A DNA stretch of 64,000 nt from Helichrysum umbraculigerum (lineage: Eukaryota > Streptophyta > Magnoliopsida > Asterales > Asteraceae). Below the pieces are notes generated by a model. That model searched no databases. It saw only the letters and a program-made list of their open reading frames with translations, and had not been told where the DNA came from. The translations under genes and the position numbers were made by a program. This document shows positions 23,397 through 35,337 of the stretch, piece by piece. Location of the stretch: positions 25,437,679-25,501,678 of the forward strand of contig CATIUR010000005.1 in assembly GCA_949592205.1 (NCBI GenBank), in the 5' to 3' direction. Position 1 is the stretch's first letter; the number at the start of each line of letters is the position of its first letter.

Positions 23397-26300
23397 GTAC
23401 TTGATTTCACAGTCGTAATCATTCAGTAATTCAACCCAACGTCTCTGTCTCATGTTGAGTTCCTTCTGATCAAATATGTGTTGGAGACTTTTGTGATCGG
23501 TGAAGATCGTACACTTTGTACCATAAAGGTAGTGCCTCCAGATCTTAAGTGCAAAAACGACTGCTCCTAGCTCTAAGTCATGCGTCGTATAGTTCTTCTC
23601 GTGAATCTTCAATTGACGAGATGCATATGCAATGACCTTGTCGTTTTGCATCAACACACAACCTAATCCTTGATGTGAGGCATCACAGTAGACAACAAAG
23701 TTTTCTACTCCTTCTGGTAAGGATAGGATAGGTGCGGTGCTCAGCTTTTGCTTCAGCAGTTGAAAAGAATTTTCTTGTTTTTCGCCCCAATCAAACTTCT
23801 TGTCTTTTTGCGTTAGGGCGGTAAGTGGTTAAGCTATCTTCGAGAAGTTCTCGATGAATCTTCGGTAGTAACCGGCTAGCCCAAGAAATTGTCGTATCTC
23901 CGTTGGAGTCTTTGGGGCTTCCCAATTCTTAATCGCCTCAATTTTGGATGTGTCCACGTGAATTCCTTTGCTATTGATCACATGACCAAGCAAATGGACC
24001 TCACGCATCCAAAACTCGCATTTAGAGAACTTTGCATAAAGCTTCTCTTTCTCCAGTAATTCAAGAATCAGCCTCAGATGTCGTTCATGGTCTTCCTTCG
24101 TTTGCGAGTATATCAAGATATCGTCAATGAACACGATGACGAACTTATCAAGGTAGGGTTTACATACTCTATTCATTAGATCCATGAACACTGCTGGCGC
24201 ATTCGTTAGCCCAAACGGCATAACAAGGAACTCGTAATGAACGTATCGAGTCCTAAACGCAGTCTTAAGGATATCTTCATCCCGTACCTTCAGTTGATGG
24301 TAACCCGATCTCAAGTCGATCTTTGAGTAATAACTTGACCCTTGCAGCTGGTCAAACAAGTCATCGATGCGTGGTAATGGGTATCGGTTCTTGATGGTAA
24401 CTTTGTTCAGTTCCCTATAATCGATACACATTCGCATTGATCCATCCTTCTTTTTGACAAACAAACCCGGAGCTCCCCACGGTGAAAAGCTCGGTCGGAT
24501 GAATCTTAAATCCAACAGTTCTTGTAACTGTGCAGACAGTTCCTGCATTTCTGATTGAGCTAGACGGTAAGGCGCACGAGCAATCGGTGCAGCTCCCGGC
24601 ACTAGATCGATATGAAATTCAACCTGCCGTGGAGGTGGTAATCCTGGTAGCTCGTCAGGAAATACTCCTGGGTAGTTGCGTACTACGGCCACGTCGTCTA
24701 TGCGTCGCTCCTCAGGTTTCTTATCCACAACATGTACCAAAAATGCTTGGTACCCTTTTCGTAGATACTTATTTGCCTTCATGCATGTAATCGTTTTCAC
24801 CACACGATTACTCTTTTCTCCTTGAATCATCAACATTTCTCCTGACGGTAAAGGTAACCGTACAATCTTCTCATGACAGATGATTTCCGCGCGGTTCAGT
24901 GACAACCAATCCATGCCAACCACTATATCGAAGCTCCCTAGTTCTATCGCTAGTAAGTCTATTTTGAAAGAATGACCTTCTAACGTTAAGGAACATCCTG
25001 GTACTATTTCTCCTGATTCAATCAACTTACCATCGGCTAGCTCTACAGTATATTTGTTATCTAGCTTAAGGGATTCGATTTCTAATAGTGGTCTAAACTC
25101 AGTGGACACAAAACTTAAATCAGCACTGGAATCAAATAACACATAAGCAAAGTGGTTGTTTACTAGAAACGTACCAGTGACTGTGTTAGGATCCTGACGT
25201 GCCTCTGGTGCTCCTAACATGAACACGCGTCCACGAGCTGGCTGGTCGATGTTGTTGTTTGCCCGATTGTTGTTGTTGTTGGCTCGGTTGTTGTTGTTTC
25301 CACGGTTGTTTCCATTGTTGTTGCGGTTACGAGCGTTGTTGGCGTTACGGTTTTGATTATTGAGTCGAGGGCATCGGTTTCGGTAATGCCTCGTGTCGCC
25401 ACATTCAAAACAACCCTGGTTTTGACGAGCAGTGTTTCCCTTAGGGGTAGGGTTAACCTTACAGTTCTGGGTTTTGTGACCCCATCCCTTGCAACTGTCG
25501 CAAAACCAACATTCACCCTCATGGTGTTTGCTACACTTATCACACTTAGGTTTGTTACCCAAGTATGGCTTTGGTTCCACAATGGTGGCAGCGTAAGACT
25601 TTGGATTTCCAAATCCTTTCTTGTTGGATTGACCCTGACGGTCATTCCACTTACGCTTCTTACTTCCAGAACTACCAGCTTCAGTACTGATCGGCTCAAC
25701 CTTGGCCGGCACAGTTTTCTGTGTCAGCGTCCCCATTCTAACTACTTCATCAGTCAAACTCTGCGCTAGGGTAACAGCGCTCCTAAAGGTGTCAGGTTTG
25801 GAGGACGTAACTAAACTCCTGATCTGTGGTGCCAGTCCATACACATAGCGTTCAATACGCTTATACTCAGGTGTTACCATATGTGGCACAAGACGAGCTA
25901 GTTCTTGGAACCTGGTTGTATAACCAGTGACATCAGCACCAATCATAGCAATGTTCTACAGCTCAGTCTCAATTTTATGCATCTCACTGCGAGGGCAGAA
26001 TTCTTCCATCATCATACGCTTCAATGTTTCCCATGTCATGGAATAAGCAGCTGGTCGTCCCATCGACTGAACTTGACTGTTCCACCAAGTTAAAGCTTTA
26101 TCAGCTAGTGTGCAGGCGACATATTTCACCGCAGTGTCTGGTAGACAATCACTGATGTCCAACACAGAATCCATCTTTTATATCCAGTGTATAATACCAA
26201 TAGCACCTTCAGTGCCACAGAAAGGAGGTGGCTTACATGCCTGAAATGTCTTATATGAACACCCTCGGCGGGTATTCACAACAGTCTCAGTATTAACAGG

Positions 26301-26489
26301 GGTCGATCCACTGTTATTAATCCCATTCTCACGGTTTCGGTTTGCCTCATACTCGGAAATACCTTCAGCAATGCGTCTAGTAATCATCTGCTCGGTAGTT
26401 TCCTCAGTGTTAGGTGGTGGAATGGTTTCGGGTGTAGGGGGTACAGTTGTCTTCTGACTGTTCCTAGTAATTTGTCGTTTTGGCGGCAT
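23397..26489 (-). pseudogene. Gypsy gag-pol, 5' part: gag, protease, RT, RNase H; three in-frame stops
   Basis: One minus-strand frame from the ATG at 26489 to the nested-element edge is broken by TAA (26178-26180), TAG (25956-25958) and TAA (23829-23831). Gag shows LADKALTWWNSQVQ and WETLKRMMMEEFCP. Zinc knuckles follow (CDSCKGWGHKTQNC, CFECGDTRHYRNRC), then an Asn-rich linker. The protease site reads DSSAD (25119-25133), where the family has D-S/T-G. RT holds VKKKDGSMRMCIDYRELN, KIDLRSGYHQL and FIDDILIYS. RNase H (VIAYASRQLKIHEKNY, FTDHKSLQHI) continues to DYDCEIKY, where the nested element interrupts it. Joined to 13428-14947 this is a single gag-pol frame of about 1.5 k codons, a normal size. 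The lesions make it inactive. Confidence 0.94.
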
Positions 26490-27126
26490 GATTCAGTTCT
26501 GCGATGAATAAAATGCAGAAGTCAATGCCAAGATAATGAATGTGATGAACAAGATTTCACATTGTCTATCAAATGAATAGTATGGAGAATTTGGAAGAAT
26601 AAGGTTTCACATTGTATGTCGCACGACTTTGAAACACCCATATGTACTTTGTACAATATAATCACGTTGGCCAGGCGTCATTATATAATGCCAAATACAT
26701 ATTTCTTTTCATCATCGTTCAAGCGAAATCAATGTGTTATGGAATTCAAGTTAAAATCAATAATTCAAAGTATGGTAGGTTTCAAAGTTGTAAGAAATGT
26801 TTTCAACGATCACTAAATGGAAATTTTTTTTTCATCACACGTATATAGGAATGGATGTAATAAACAGGATATTTCGAATCGAACCTAAATTACATTATAC
26901 ATAATCTAAAACATTCTTACATCGTTTCATACAAAAGTTGATGATATCTTCTATATCCATCAAGAGTGGTTTCCAATACAACACTAGTTGATACAGTACT
27001 AGTTAGACTAAACTTAGATATACCTAAATCTTAACAAAATAGTTATATTCCTACGACAGTTCTTCATCAGTTCATTATTAAGCTATCTTTAGCTATGTTC
27101 TCTGTCGCAGTGTAGATCTTTCACTT
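26490..27126. other. Gypsy leader between gag and the upstream ORFs
   Basis: About 640 bases without a supported ORF on the coding (minus) strand. Plus-strand ORFs here are short and lack recognisable features. It may act as an intergenic or intronic spacer between the extra ORFs and gag. Confidence 0.5.
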
Positions 27127-27633
27127 TTACTCCTGATTCAGATTGGGAGAGAAGTAGCGTGTTTCCAGCATAGTTTTGTATCGCAGAGTCGGGTAATAGC
27201 CCAGATCATTCTCAGTTGAGCATTTGCACAGATGTTTGATCCAAGACTTAACTCTTTTCTTGCGATTACTAGCCACTTTCTTCCAGAAGCGTATTTTATC
27301 CTTAACTCGGACAATCATAGGCCTCTTTAGGATTCTCAATTCTAGCTCATGGTTCCTACATTTGAACACAAGCTCCCAATTTTGACCATCCAATCTTTCA
27401 GCCTAGTCTCGTACTCTTTCGTACTCCTCTATGTCGACCATGCCGAATTGGTGGTTTTCAATTTCTTCTTCCACAAGTTCCACTATCGGGATTGTTTCAG
27501 TATCAACATATACATATTGTATCTGCTCGTCGATGGTTATGTCATCATCTGATGAGTATTCACTTATGACAGGTTCTGCCATTTTTCCAGTTTCAAGATA
27601 TCTATAGGTTACCAGACATATTTCAGTATCCAT
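27127..27633 (-). pseudogene. Second extra ORF upstream of gag, interrupted by a stop
   Basis: ATG at 27633 opens an acidic 76-codon segment (SEYSSDDDITIDEQIQYVYV) to a TAG at 27403. The frame continues open to 27127 with a basic segment (KDKIRFWKKVASNRKKRVKSW). Acidic then basic halves in one frame suggest one former protein of about 168 codons. I do not recognise the family. The single internal stop fits the decay seen in gag-pol. Confidence 0.45.
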
Positions 27634-27952
27634 AGTTATGTAGTCTCGATTGTCAATCCATAATCAAATCACAATGCACAGTAACATAAACAATAATAAT
27701 AAACCAGACACATATGTCATATCATATAACTGATCATAGTTAGTTCACAAGTTTTTATACAAAACAGGATGGGTCTATCCTAGATACCCATCGATCCAAA
27801 GGTTAATCAAAGCATGACGGGTCTGTCTACACGCCGTCGATCCAAATGATATACAAAACATGACAGGTCTGACTATACCTGTCGAACCAAAGTTTCAAGT
27901 CTAATACATAGTATATACAATCCTAAGTAGGCACATCCCGCCATACATAGGT
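27634..27952. other. Spacer with short near-repeats
   Basis: No ORF is supported. Two or three degenerate units resembling CAGGATGGGTCTATCC...CCATCGATCCAAAG recur at about 27765-27885 (period roughly 55 bases). Confidence 0.45.
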
Positions 27953-28714
27953 CTAACGAAAGTACGATAGAAATGATCCCACGGCTGTCCTCAACACAGC
28001 CATCACCACACAAGCACCAACCACAAGCCCTGCAATCCTAACACGTCTCTCAAGTGTCCTCACACGAGCACGTACGGACTCAGCTATCTCCTGGGCAGTA
28101 AACACATGGTTCAACAGAAAGTGGTGACGCTCATGCATACCAGCCATGTCCCCAAACAGACGGGAGACCTCATCCTGTACCTGTCCAAGGTGAGAACCCC
28201 TGCTAGAAGTAATACAGAACAATGTATGCATAACAGCGACTAATGTAGGGAGAGTCTGCTCTATCGGCTCTCCAGTGGTAGGCAGTGGTGCTGGGGGTCG
28301 TGAGGACTCTCCTGTCTCAAATGTGGAGGGAAAACCCTCTAATGACCTCCAGTGCCTCAACATAGGAGTCATCCACTCTAGGTGAGCCAACCTGGGTGCT
28401 CTCCGTGGAGACTCAACAGACTCGTCCGCTGGTGCTAACGGACCAGTAGGAAGATCTCGGACACACATCCTCGGTGTCCTCCTAGACACAGGCCTGCGAG
28501 AAGTCTCAGCGGCCCGATGGTGAATACCTGTAGTAGTAGGGGTAACCTCATGTGCTGTCGGTGGTGGCGCGATGTAAGCGTCACTAGTGTCATCCGACAT
28601 ATCTCTCAAATGAACAGATGACTCATCCTCTACAGTGATAACGGGACCCTCAAAAGTAGCCTCGGTCGGCTCTTCATCCGAAGCATAAACATGGTAAAGT
28701 GATTGACTAGACAT
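27953..28714 (-). CDS. Extra ORF between 5'-LTR and gag; possible C-terminal membrane anchor
   Basis: An intact 253-codon ORF in the element's coding sense begins about 155 bases after the PBS. The N-terminal 60 residues are acidic and Ser/Thr-rich, residues about 65-120 are Arg/Pro-rich, and about 190-225 could form an amphipathic helix (TAQEIAESVRARVRTLERRV). Residues about 227-252 are strongly hydrophobic (IAGLVVGACVVMAVLRTAVG), consistent with one transmembrane segment at the extreme C-terminus. It has no zinc knuckle or enzymatic motif. Extra ORFs upstream of gag are known in some plant Gypsy lineages, but I cannot match this to a named family. It is intact while gag-pol is broken, which may be chance. 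Confidence 0.6.
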   Translation of the reverse strand: MSSQSLYHVYASDEEPTEATFEGPVITVEDESSVHLRDMSDDTSDAYIAPPPTAHEVTPTTTGIHHRAAETSRRPVSRRTPRMCVRDLPTGPLAPADESVESPRRAPRLAHLEWMTPMLRHWRSLEGFPSTFETGESSRPPAPLPTTGEPIEQTLPTLVAVMHTLFCITSSRGSHLGQVQDEVSRLFGDMAGMHERHHFLLNHVFTAQEIAESVRARVRTLERRVRIAGLVVGACVVMAVLRTAVGSFLSYFR

Positions 28715-28868
28715 ACTGTGACAAAGGAAATTGTGTGTGGCGTGTCAGTCGTATGTTAGATGTATGCAAACGTATGTATGTATGAATGCATGAATGTTCT
28801 AGCCAAGGCTATAGTCTAGGTCTCTAAGGTTTTCAGTCACCTAAAGACTTCTAATTCGCTATAACCAA

Positions 28869-28882
28869 TGGCTCTGATACCA
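28869..28882 (-). other. Primer binding site of the Gypsy element
   Basis: The minus strand reads TGGTATCAGAGCCA four bases after the 5'-LTR end, complementary to initiator tRNA-Met. It fixes the element's orientation as minus. Confidence 0.93.
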
Positions 28883-28886
28883 AGTC

Positions 28887-30690
28887 TGTCACACCCCCAA
28901 AATCCATAATTGTGTTTATTTAATGTTTAGCGGAAGCAAGTTATAATTAGTGAAAGCATCTTGTGTGAAACAGTTTAACAGCGGGGGTGCTGACGTTACA
29001 ATTGTGCATTCACTGTATCAGAGCATATGATCATACAGAACATAATATATTAAGGATGCCAGTTTAAACAGTTGTTACAAAAGTAGTACGACTATGTAAG
29101 TCGTACAGTAATAATAGAGTTTAAAACATTTAAGTTTTACAATACATATGTTAAGATAAGTTTTCATGAGTATAACTGCAATGTCTGCAGTAATAAATAG
29201 GAAATCCTCAAAAGTTGTCCCAAAGTATATGGCATCCTAAGTAGTCCAGGGTTATCCATCCTGAATGCATGCGATTCTTACTTACGTAGCTAATTTCCTG
29301 TAAAACATAGAAAGAAAGTCGTCAACAAATATGTTGAGTGAATTCACAGGTTTTGTATAAATGTAAGGTATGTTAAACCATTTATGTTTAAGTTATTGAA
29401 TTGTTATTCAATAAATAAATGTTTGCAGGTTTTGCAATTTATGAGATTGTAGGGATAGTTACCCAAAAATATAGTTTTATGTGGGTTGTTACCCAAAATG
29501 TATATCTGGTAGTTTACCATCATATAAATATAACCAGTAAGTATACCGGTATAAAACAGTTGTAGGATAAGTTCATCCTAAATAGTAAGTGGGAATGCTT
29601 AGACTATAATCCCCTGAAAGGTGAGCTAAACCTCGCATGTTAAAGTAACGCGACCTAACCTTATAACCAAACCACAACCAAAACTTATGTTTCTTGCCTG
29701 AAGGACAGTTAAGTATACGCTCCATCCACATGAGGGTCATCACGGCAATAGTACTATTCGTATACTCAGTGGCTAGAGTCACCTAGCTAATGGTTATAGT
29801 CTGCATGACATAAGGTCTTTCATGCACACATCTCAAGTCTGGTCCGTACTATGATTTGTTGTCTAATTCCCAAAACAGTTGTGAAATAATATTTCATATC
29901 AAACAGTTGTATAAAGCAATTAAAGCATTTATATAATTTGATGCATGTGTTTAGCATGCAGTTTCTATGTTTACACCCCCATGTTTAAAAGCATAAAACA
30001 TTTGCAAAGTAGGGGCTGTGAACTCACTGTAGTTTGCTCGGTGTGAATGCTAGCAGCTGACAGATTTGCCCAAGGTGTGTTAACCTTTAATCAAAATGTA
30101 TTAACATAAGTATGTTTGATTTGTTTAATCAATTTGTGTTAACGGTTTGTTTGTTTGAAGAAATGGTTGATTTCTTATCAATATAAGTTGTTAACTTTAT
30201 TAGTGACACTTCGTTGGAAATATTGTTATTATTCCTCAAATCGTACACTTGTTAAGTGTACAAACAATCATTTAATTGTCTATATATAACAGAAGGTCGT
30301 TTTGTTGTCTTTTGTACATATACTTTGTATATAGTTGTACGTATAATTCGAATGTTGTTCCAATATCATTGTATATATATATATTTGTGAATATATATTC
30401 TTAAGTGTCGTATGTATATATATATATATTTATTTAATCAATACATTGTTTACGTATATCAAAATATATATATAAGTTTTTATTTGTTTAAGAAAACGTA
30501 TAATCGTGAATATAATTCAAATGTCGTTTGTATCTATATATAACATGTGTTCTCGTATATATTTATACATATTGTAATACGTTGTTTACGTATTTAAACG
30601 TAATAAGTTTTAAAAAGTTTAAATGTCCCGATTGTGTAATCGTATCCAATTTCGCATTTTATAAATAGTCCGTATATATATATATATGGG

Positions 30691-30784
<94 letters not shown>

Positions 30785-32486
30785 CGTTTGTTCGTGCTAG
30801 TCATTAATTCCACTGTCCGTGTCTCGGTTCACGTCTTAAGTTTTTAAGTGTTTTATAGTTTGTTGGGCTCGGCCCGATTTGTTGGCCCACTAACAATAAT
30901 GTAACTAATTTGGTCCGTTAACTTGTTTATATAACCCATTTATTTAATCTTTGGTCTAACCCATTACATTGGCCCAAAAGACCACCGGCCCAGCCTGCAG
31001 CCCAGCCCAGTATGTGAATCCGCCGGATTCTATTTGAATCCGCCGGATTCTCGTTAATAGAGAAGGTGTTGCCGGATCTTCGGGTCAAGCCGCCGGGTCG
31101 GGTCAAGATTAAGTGAATCCGCCGGATTCAATTGAATCCGCCGGATTCTTTTGTGTTCACAGGGCATTTTCGTGTGAAGGTTTGGGAATCCGCCGGATTC
31201 AAGTGAATCCGCCGGATTCGAGCGTGTCTTTTACTCGTTCATCGTTTTAGCCGAAGATTTGTGTGCGGGTGGGACACGGGAATCCGCCGGATTCGCCATG
31301 AATCCGCCGGATTCGTGCAGTTTTCAGAAGCTGTTCGAACAGAGCCATAATGATGCTCGATTATTTTGGTTCCAAATTCTTTGTATTATACTCTCAAACG
31401 TTTTAAGCATCAAAATATCATCTTTTATCAACTTGGTAACACATTTTAACAAGATTACACATGTTAATTTTAGATTTATAGTTTTGGTTCTCATAACCCA
31501 TTTTCAAGAACAATCATCCAAATCTTCAAGTATATATGTTATATGTTTAGATTATGATATATAAACATGTTAGAATACGAAATTTAAACAAAGAAATCAA
31601 AGATTCAAAGTTTCTTACAATGAGAATGAAGTGATGATTATGATGATTCGGTGGTGGCGATGATGATGATGATGAAACCAAGGATGATCAAGTTGATGAA
31701 GCCAAAGATGATCAAGATGATATTTTTGTTAGAGTGTTGTGGTGATGATTTTGGTTTGAGGCTTGAAATGATCAAAAGAAAACGGAGGGAGTATTATAAC
31801 TTAAATGGGTATGGAGCAATTAAAAGATGGTCTCCTGCATTATTGTAGTTTGGTGGGATTTTAGTCCCACCAATTTCGAGTACGGGTATAATTATAGCAA
31901 TATAAAAGTAAACTTTTTATATTTTTATTTTGTAGGTGTTCTCCTGGTTCGTTATATATTTTCAGAATAATGATGTTATCATTATTTTAAATAGTTGTAC
32001 AATTTTGTACATTTTACTGCGCGCAGTTAATTGGGCGCCAAATTTCAGTTGAGTTATGATTTCATATTTTGAGGTAATGTTCTAAATACTTTACAACGTG
32101 TTAGAAAAATAACACTTTTCAGATTTGGACCTTTTATGTACGTTTTAGAATTGTTTCTGTTCGTTTATAATACGTTTTATGTTAAACGTATATTTAGACC
32201 ATTTTATCTATATGTTATAGATATATAAATACTCGTAATTAATAATTACATTATTAATTATTTTTGTATCACGAAACTTTTGTTATTTATTTTTGTCGGG
32301 TTCGTTCCGATATATTCGTACGCGATTATTATAACTCACATAATTTGTAATACTTTATGTTTTAAAGTACTTGGCTTGCTAGGCTTATATCATGACAAAA
32401 AGTTTTGTTAAAACTTAACCAGGAAATTAGCGTAAGAATGCACATGCTTAAATGTTAATTAATACCTAATTTGGAGATTTGTCACA
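28887..32486 (-). repeat. 5'-LTR of the Gypsy element (3600 bp)
   Basis: Homologous over its full length to 9804-13354. It has a longer (AT)n tract (about 30687-30776) and one more palindrome copy than its partner. Scattered substitutions separate the two LTRs. Confidence 0.93.
31017..31314. repeat. GAATCCGCCGGATTC palindrome array in the 5'-LTR
   Basis: Eight copies of the 15-bp palindrome, one more than in the partner LTR. The extra copy is in a tandem pair near 31186-31220. The copy that is mismatched at 12148 in the other LTR is perfect here. Confidence 0.9.
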
Positions 32487-32491
32487 ATTCG

Positions 32492-33438
32492 GTCCTCCAT
32501 GATTTCCGCATATTTAATCACCATCTCCTTAGCTTCCATTATTTGCTCACTTTGCTTCTGTTTGGTTTTCTGAGCCCAGGCTTTAATCGCATTTTTCATA
32601 CCTTTAAGCCTAAGTGCCAAAATTCTAGATGGAGCACCCATCAATTCCATATTTGCACAGCTACCTGAAACCACCGCCGGTAATTCCGGATGATTTAGCC
32701 ATGAATTAAAGAACTTGAAGGGCCTAGGACCAAAATTACGAGAGTCTGTAATCAGAATGATAGGACAATGATCCGACACTCCCATGTCCAACGCTGCAAA
32801 GGTGGCTTCAGGCCATTCATTCTAAAACGATTCACACACAAGAGCTCTATCAATTTTGCTTAATTTTTGTGAGTTACCCGCTCTAAATGTAAACTTACGA
32901 CGACCCATAGCATATTCCGTAAGGCCCAAGTTGTAAATGAACTCATTGAAACGTAGAGCCCCTGCTTGGTTGAAAACCGAGTTAAATCTATCTTCCGGAC
33001 ATCTTACTTCATTAAAATCCCCAAAGAATAACCATTTCCCTTCAAATCTTTCTTTAAGCGCTGCTAATTTATCCCATAAACTTATTTTTTCCAATCTTCC
33101 TTGAGGCCCGTAGACATTAACTATTATCAGAGAACAAAAACTACCCACCAAATAGCCTTGAATCATAATAAAGTTTCTGTCTTTAATAATTTGCTCTTAA
33201 CAAACAAATTGGGATCCCACATTGAAACCAAACCTCCTGACCTTCCACATGCGTTTACCCATTCTACTTCAAAATTACCTCTACCCCAAAATTGATTGAA
33301 ACGGATTTTTGAGCTATCCTCCATTGACGATTCCTGCATACAAATAAAATTGATGTCGTTCTCCTTTCTAATTTCCCTGATCCAACTTTCTTTGCGACAA
33401 TCCGCCGCCCCTTTTATGTTGATTGATAAGAAATTCAT
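32492..33438 (-). pseudogene. LINE ORF2, 5' part: apurinic-type endonuclease, broken
   Basis: ATG at 33438 begins MNFLSINIKGAADCRK, the usual start of plant L1 ORF2. It continues with FICMQESSMEDSS and GGLVSMWDP. A frameshift near 33165 leads to IIVNVYGPQG, WLFFGDFNEVRCPEDR and KLSKIDRALV. An in-frame TAG at 32822 precedes MGVSDHCPIIL, the conserved SDH motif of EEP nucleases. The frame then enters the linker (MEDRI) and is cut by the Gypsy insertion, to resume at 9803. The nuclease nicks the target for target-primed reverse transcription. The ATG overlaps the ORF1 stop as ATGA (33438-33435). Confidence 0.92.
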
Positions 33439-35337
33439 TGGTGCTCAGTAGATTTTTCTCCATTCACAATATTAATAAGATGGTCTTGAAACTCATTCAA
33501 ATTAATACCGAGATTATCCGCCAGTTGAATCGTTTCTTCAACCTCCCCTCTTATTTCATTGTCAGTCTCAAAATCACGACTACCCATTAGGGTCTCCTCC
33601 ACGTTATCATTAAACACCTGATCACTACTTCTACCCTCTGACGCTTGACCATTCAGCCTTGCATCATTGGAAACACAGTTGCTCACCGAATCCTCACCGT
33701 TTTGATTTGGCTCCAAATTTATTGTGCTTGAATTGCTCCCCTGATTACTCTTTTTCTTTTTCTTAAGTGACTCATCAGATTGAAAAGACACCCCATTATC
33801 ACCTCCCTTCTTTCTTTTTTTGGTGTTAATTTTCAACCCAATTTTTTGAATGATACTATCTAGATTGAAGGGATCATCAATATCTTCGTTCAGATCTGGA
33901 ATCATGTTCCGTTTCTCCTTTATCTTTTTTTTTTATTTTCTTTTTTGTTATATTTCCTATTACGAGCCCCATTTTTAAGTCCAATATGATTTTCCAAATT
34001 AGACTCATTTGCTAAGCCCAACCTAGTGAATTTAAAAGGCCCATCTATCTCCCTCAACGAGCAGGAAGCTGAAAAAATATTAACCTGTGAATGGGCCCAT
34101 TTACTCGATGTTGACCCACCATCCCTACTTGCGCCGCTTCCATCATCATTGTACGACTTCTGCAAATTCCCATGCAAGCTTTTGGGTTTTCCATGCATCT
34201 CCTGGTCTTCCAACCGACCATCTTCCTTGTCTTCCTGAGTTTTCCGATTTGCCTGAAAGAATTCCGGCCAAGCATCATCTCCCGGCTTACCATTAACATT
34301 CCACTTCAGGTCTACTTCATTTATCCAGATATTGCAACTTCCAAATGGGTGCTTCAGTATGCATTCTTCCAAAATTGTTTTCCCATTATTAGTAAGAATA
34401 ACACATTCACCATATGATACATCGAAAGAGTCCCAGTCGAAATTCGATTCCATCACCTCTAATCCTGCTTGTGAGCAAATCTGTTCATAAACTTCATTAT
34501 CTCTAATTCTGCAAGGTACCCCGTAAATTATCACCCTCGCTAATCGGCTATTGCTAGTTTCTTGACCATTCCATACCACCGCTTCAGATAGGCAATGATT
34601 CCATAATGTATCCCTTTCAGATATGAACTTCTTGGCGGTTACCTTGTCCTTAAAAGTTATAAGAATATACCTTCCCCCGATATATGAAATTGCCGTATTA
34701 CCATATTCATGCTTTTCAAGTTCATACTTTAAGATATTGATTGAACTCAGATTAACAATTGTGCCCAGGATAGAGTTACCAATGCAATGCTCTATATAAA
34801 GATTCTTCACCCTCCCTATCGTTATGGATTTGTTTACCGTTTTCCCCATGTTTGCCATGCAAGCCTCTTTGTATGATCTTCCCACATTATCCTTCCCTTG
34901 TCCGCCACCACTTTTATAATTACTTCCTTCATGGACCTGTTGACAAATTTCATCGGATGCTGACTTGTGTTCTTTTGTAGTAAGTCTTCATATTTGATAG
35001 GCTCATGCTTACGATTATACCTTGCTAGGTTAACTTCCAATACCGCTCCATTCCATTTAATATCTTTCAAGGATTGCTCGAATTGAATAGGGTTTGTAAT
35101 ACCCTTGAATTTGATAAATCCAAAAGTATACTTCATATTGAGCTTTTTCTTGGCCACAAAAGAGTCACATATTTTCCCATATCGTTCAAAGATTCTCCAT
35201 AACTTGTTAGCACTTGTAGATTCAGGAAGATTAGCCACAAAATACGTTGTTATTGAAGGATCATCCGAGAAATGTGTCCTTTGTGCGATCCTTATTTTAT
35301 TTCTTCGATATGATACCTTGACCCACTCAGATTCTCC
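33435..35337 (-). pseudogene. LINE ORF1: RRM-type RNA-binding protein, 5'-truncated and frameshifted
   Basis: From the TSD edge the frame reads GESEWVKVSYRRNKIRIAQR, then an RRM (TTYFVANLPESTSANKLWRI, KYTFGFIKF). A shift near 34860 leads to a long region (KNLYIEHCIGNSILGTIVNL, RLARVIIYGVPCRI) that resembles the DUF4283-like and second RRM-like part of plant L1 ORF1. Another shift in an A-rich tract (33920-33950) leads to 33905-33435 (MIPDLNEDIDDPFNLDSI, KKRKKGG). No start codon precedes the first RRM because the element is 5'-truncated. ORF1 coats LINE RNA. Confidence 0.85.

Larger units (their letters stand above)
14943..23401 (+). mobile_element. Nested non-autonomous LTR retrotransposon (no coding region)
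   Basis: TSD GTACT sits at 14943-14947 and 23397-23401. LTRs are 14948-17049 and 21282-23396, starting TGTAACATCC and ending GGGCGTTATA (TG...TA ends). PBS and polypurine tract are both canonical and plus-oriented. The 4.2-kb interior has no gag or pol ORF, so movement must depend on proteins from another element. By eye only about four substitutions separate the two LTRs (for example near 15630/21963, 15753/22077, 16052/22391 and 16276/22610), so the insertion is very recent. The LTR is related to those at 52200, 58319 and 62384. Confidence 0.95.
9799..32491 (-). mobile_element. Ty3/Gypsy chromodomain retrotransposon, Tekay/Del-like, dead
   Basis: TSD ATTCG sits at 9799-9803 and 32487-32491. 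LTRs are 9804-13354 (3'-LTR by coding strand) and 28887-32486 (5'-LTR). Minus-strand order is 5'-LTR, PBS, extra ORFs, gag, protease, RT, RNase H, integrase with chromodomain, polypurine tract, 3'-LTR. Very long LTRs, an initiator-Met PBS and a C-terminal chromodomain suit Tekay; the clade name is by resemblance. It interrupts the LINE ORF2 between the endonuclease and RT domains, and is itself interrupted at 14948-23396. By eye the LTRs differ at roughly 10 sites in the first 400 bases, so this insertion is clearly older than the nested one. Confidence 0.95.

Noticed and set aside
25214..25769. Overlapping ORFs of 138 and 161 codons
   Set aside because: They are alternative frames of the gag zinc-knuckle and Asn-rich region.
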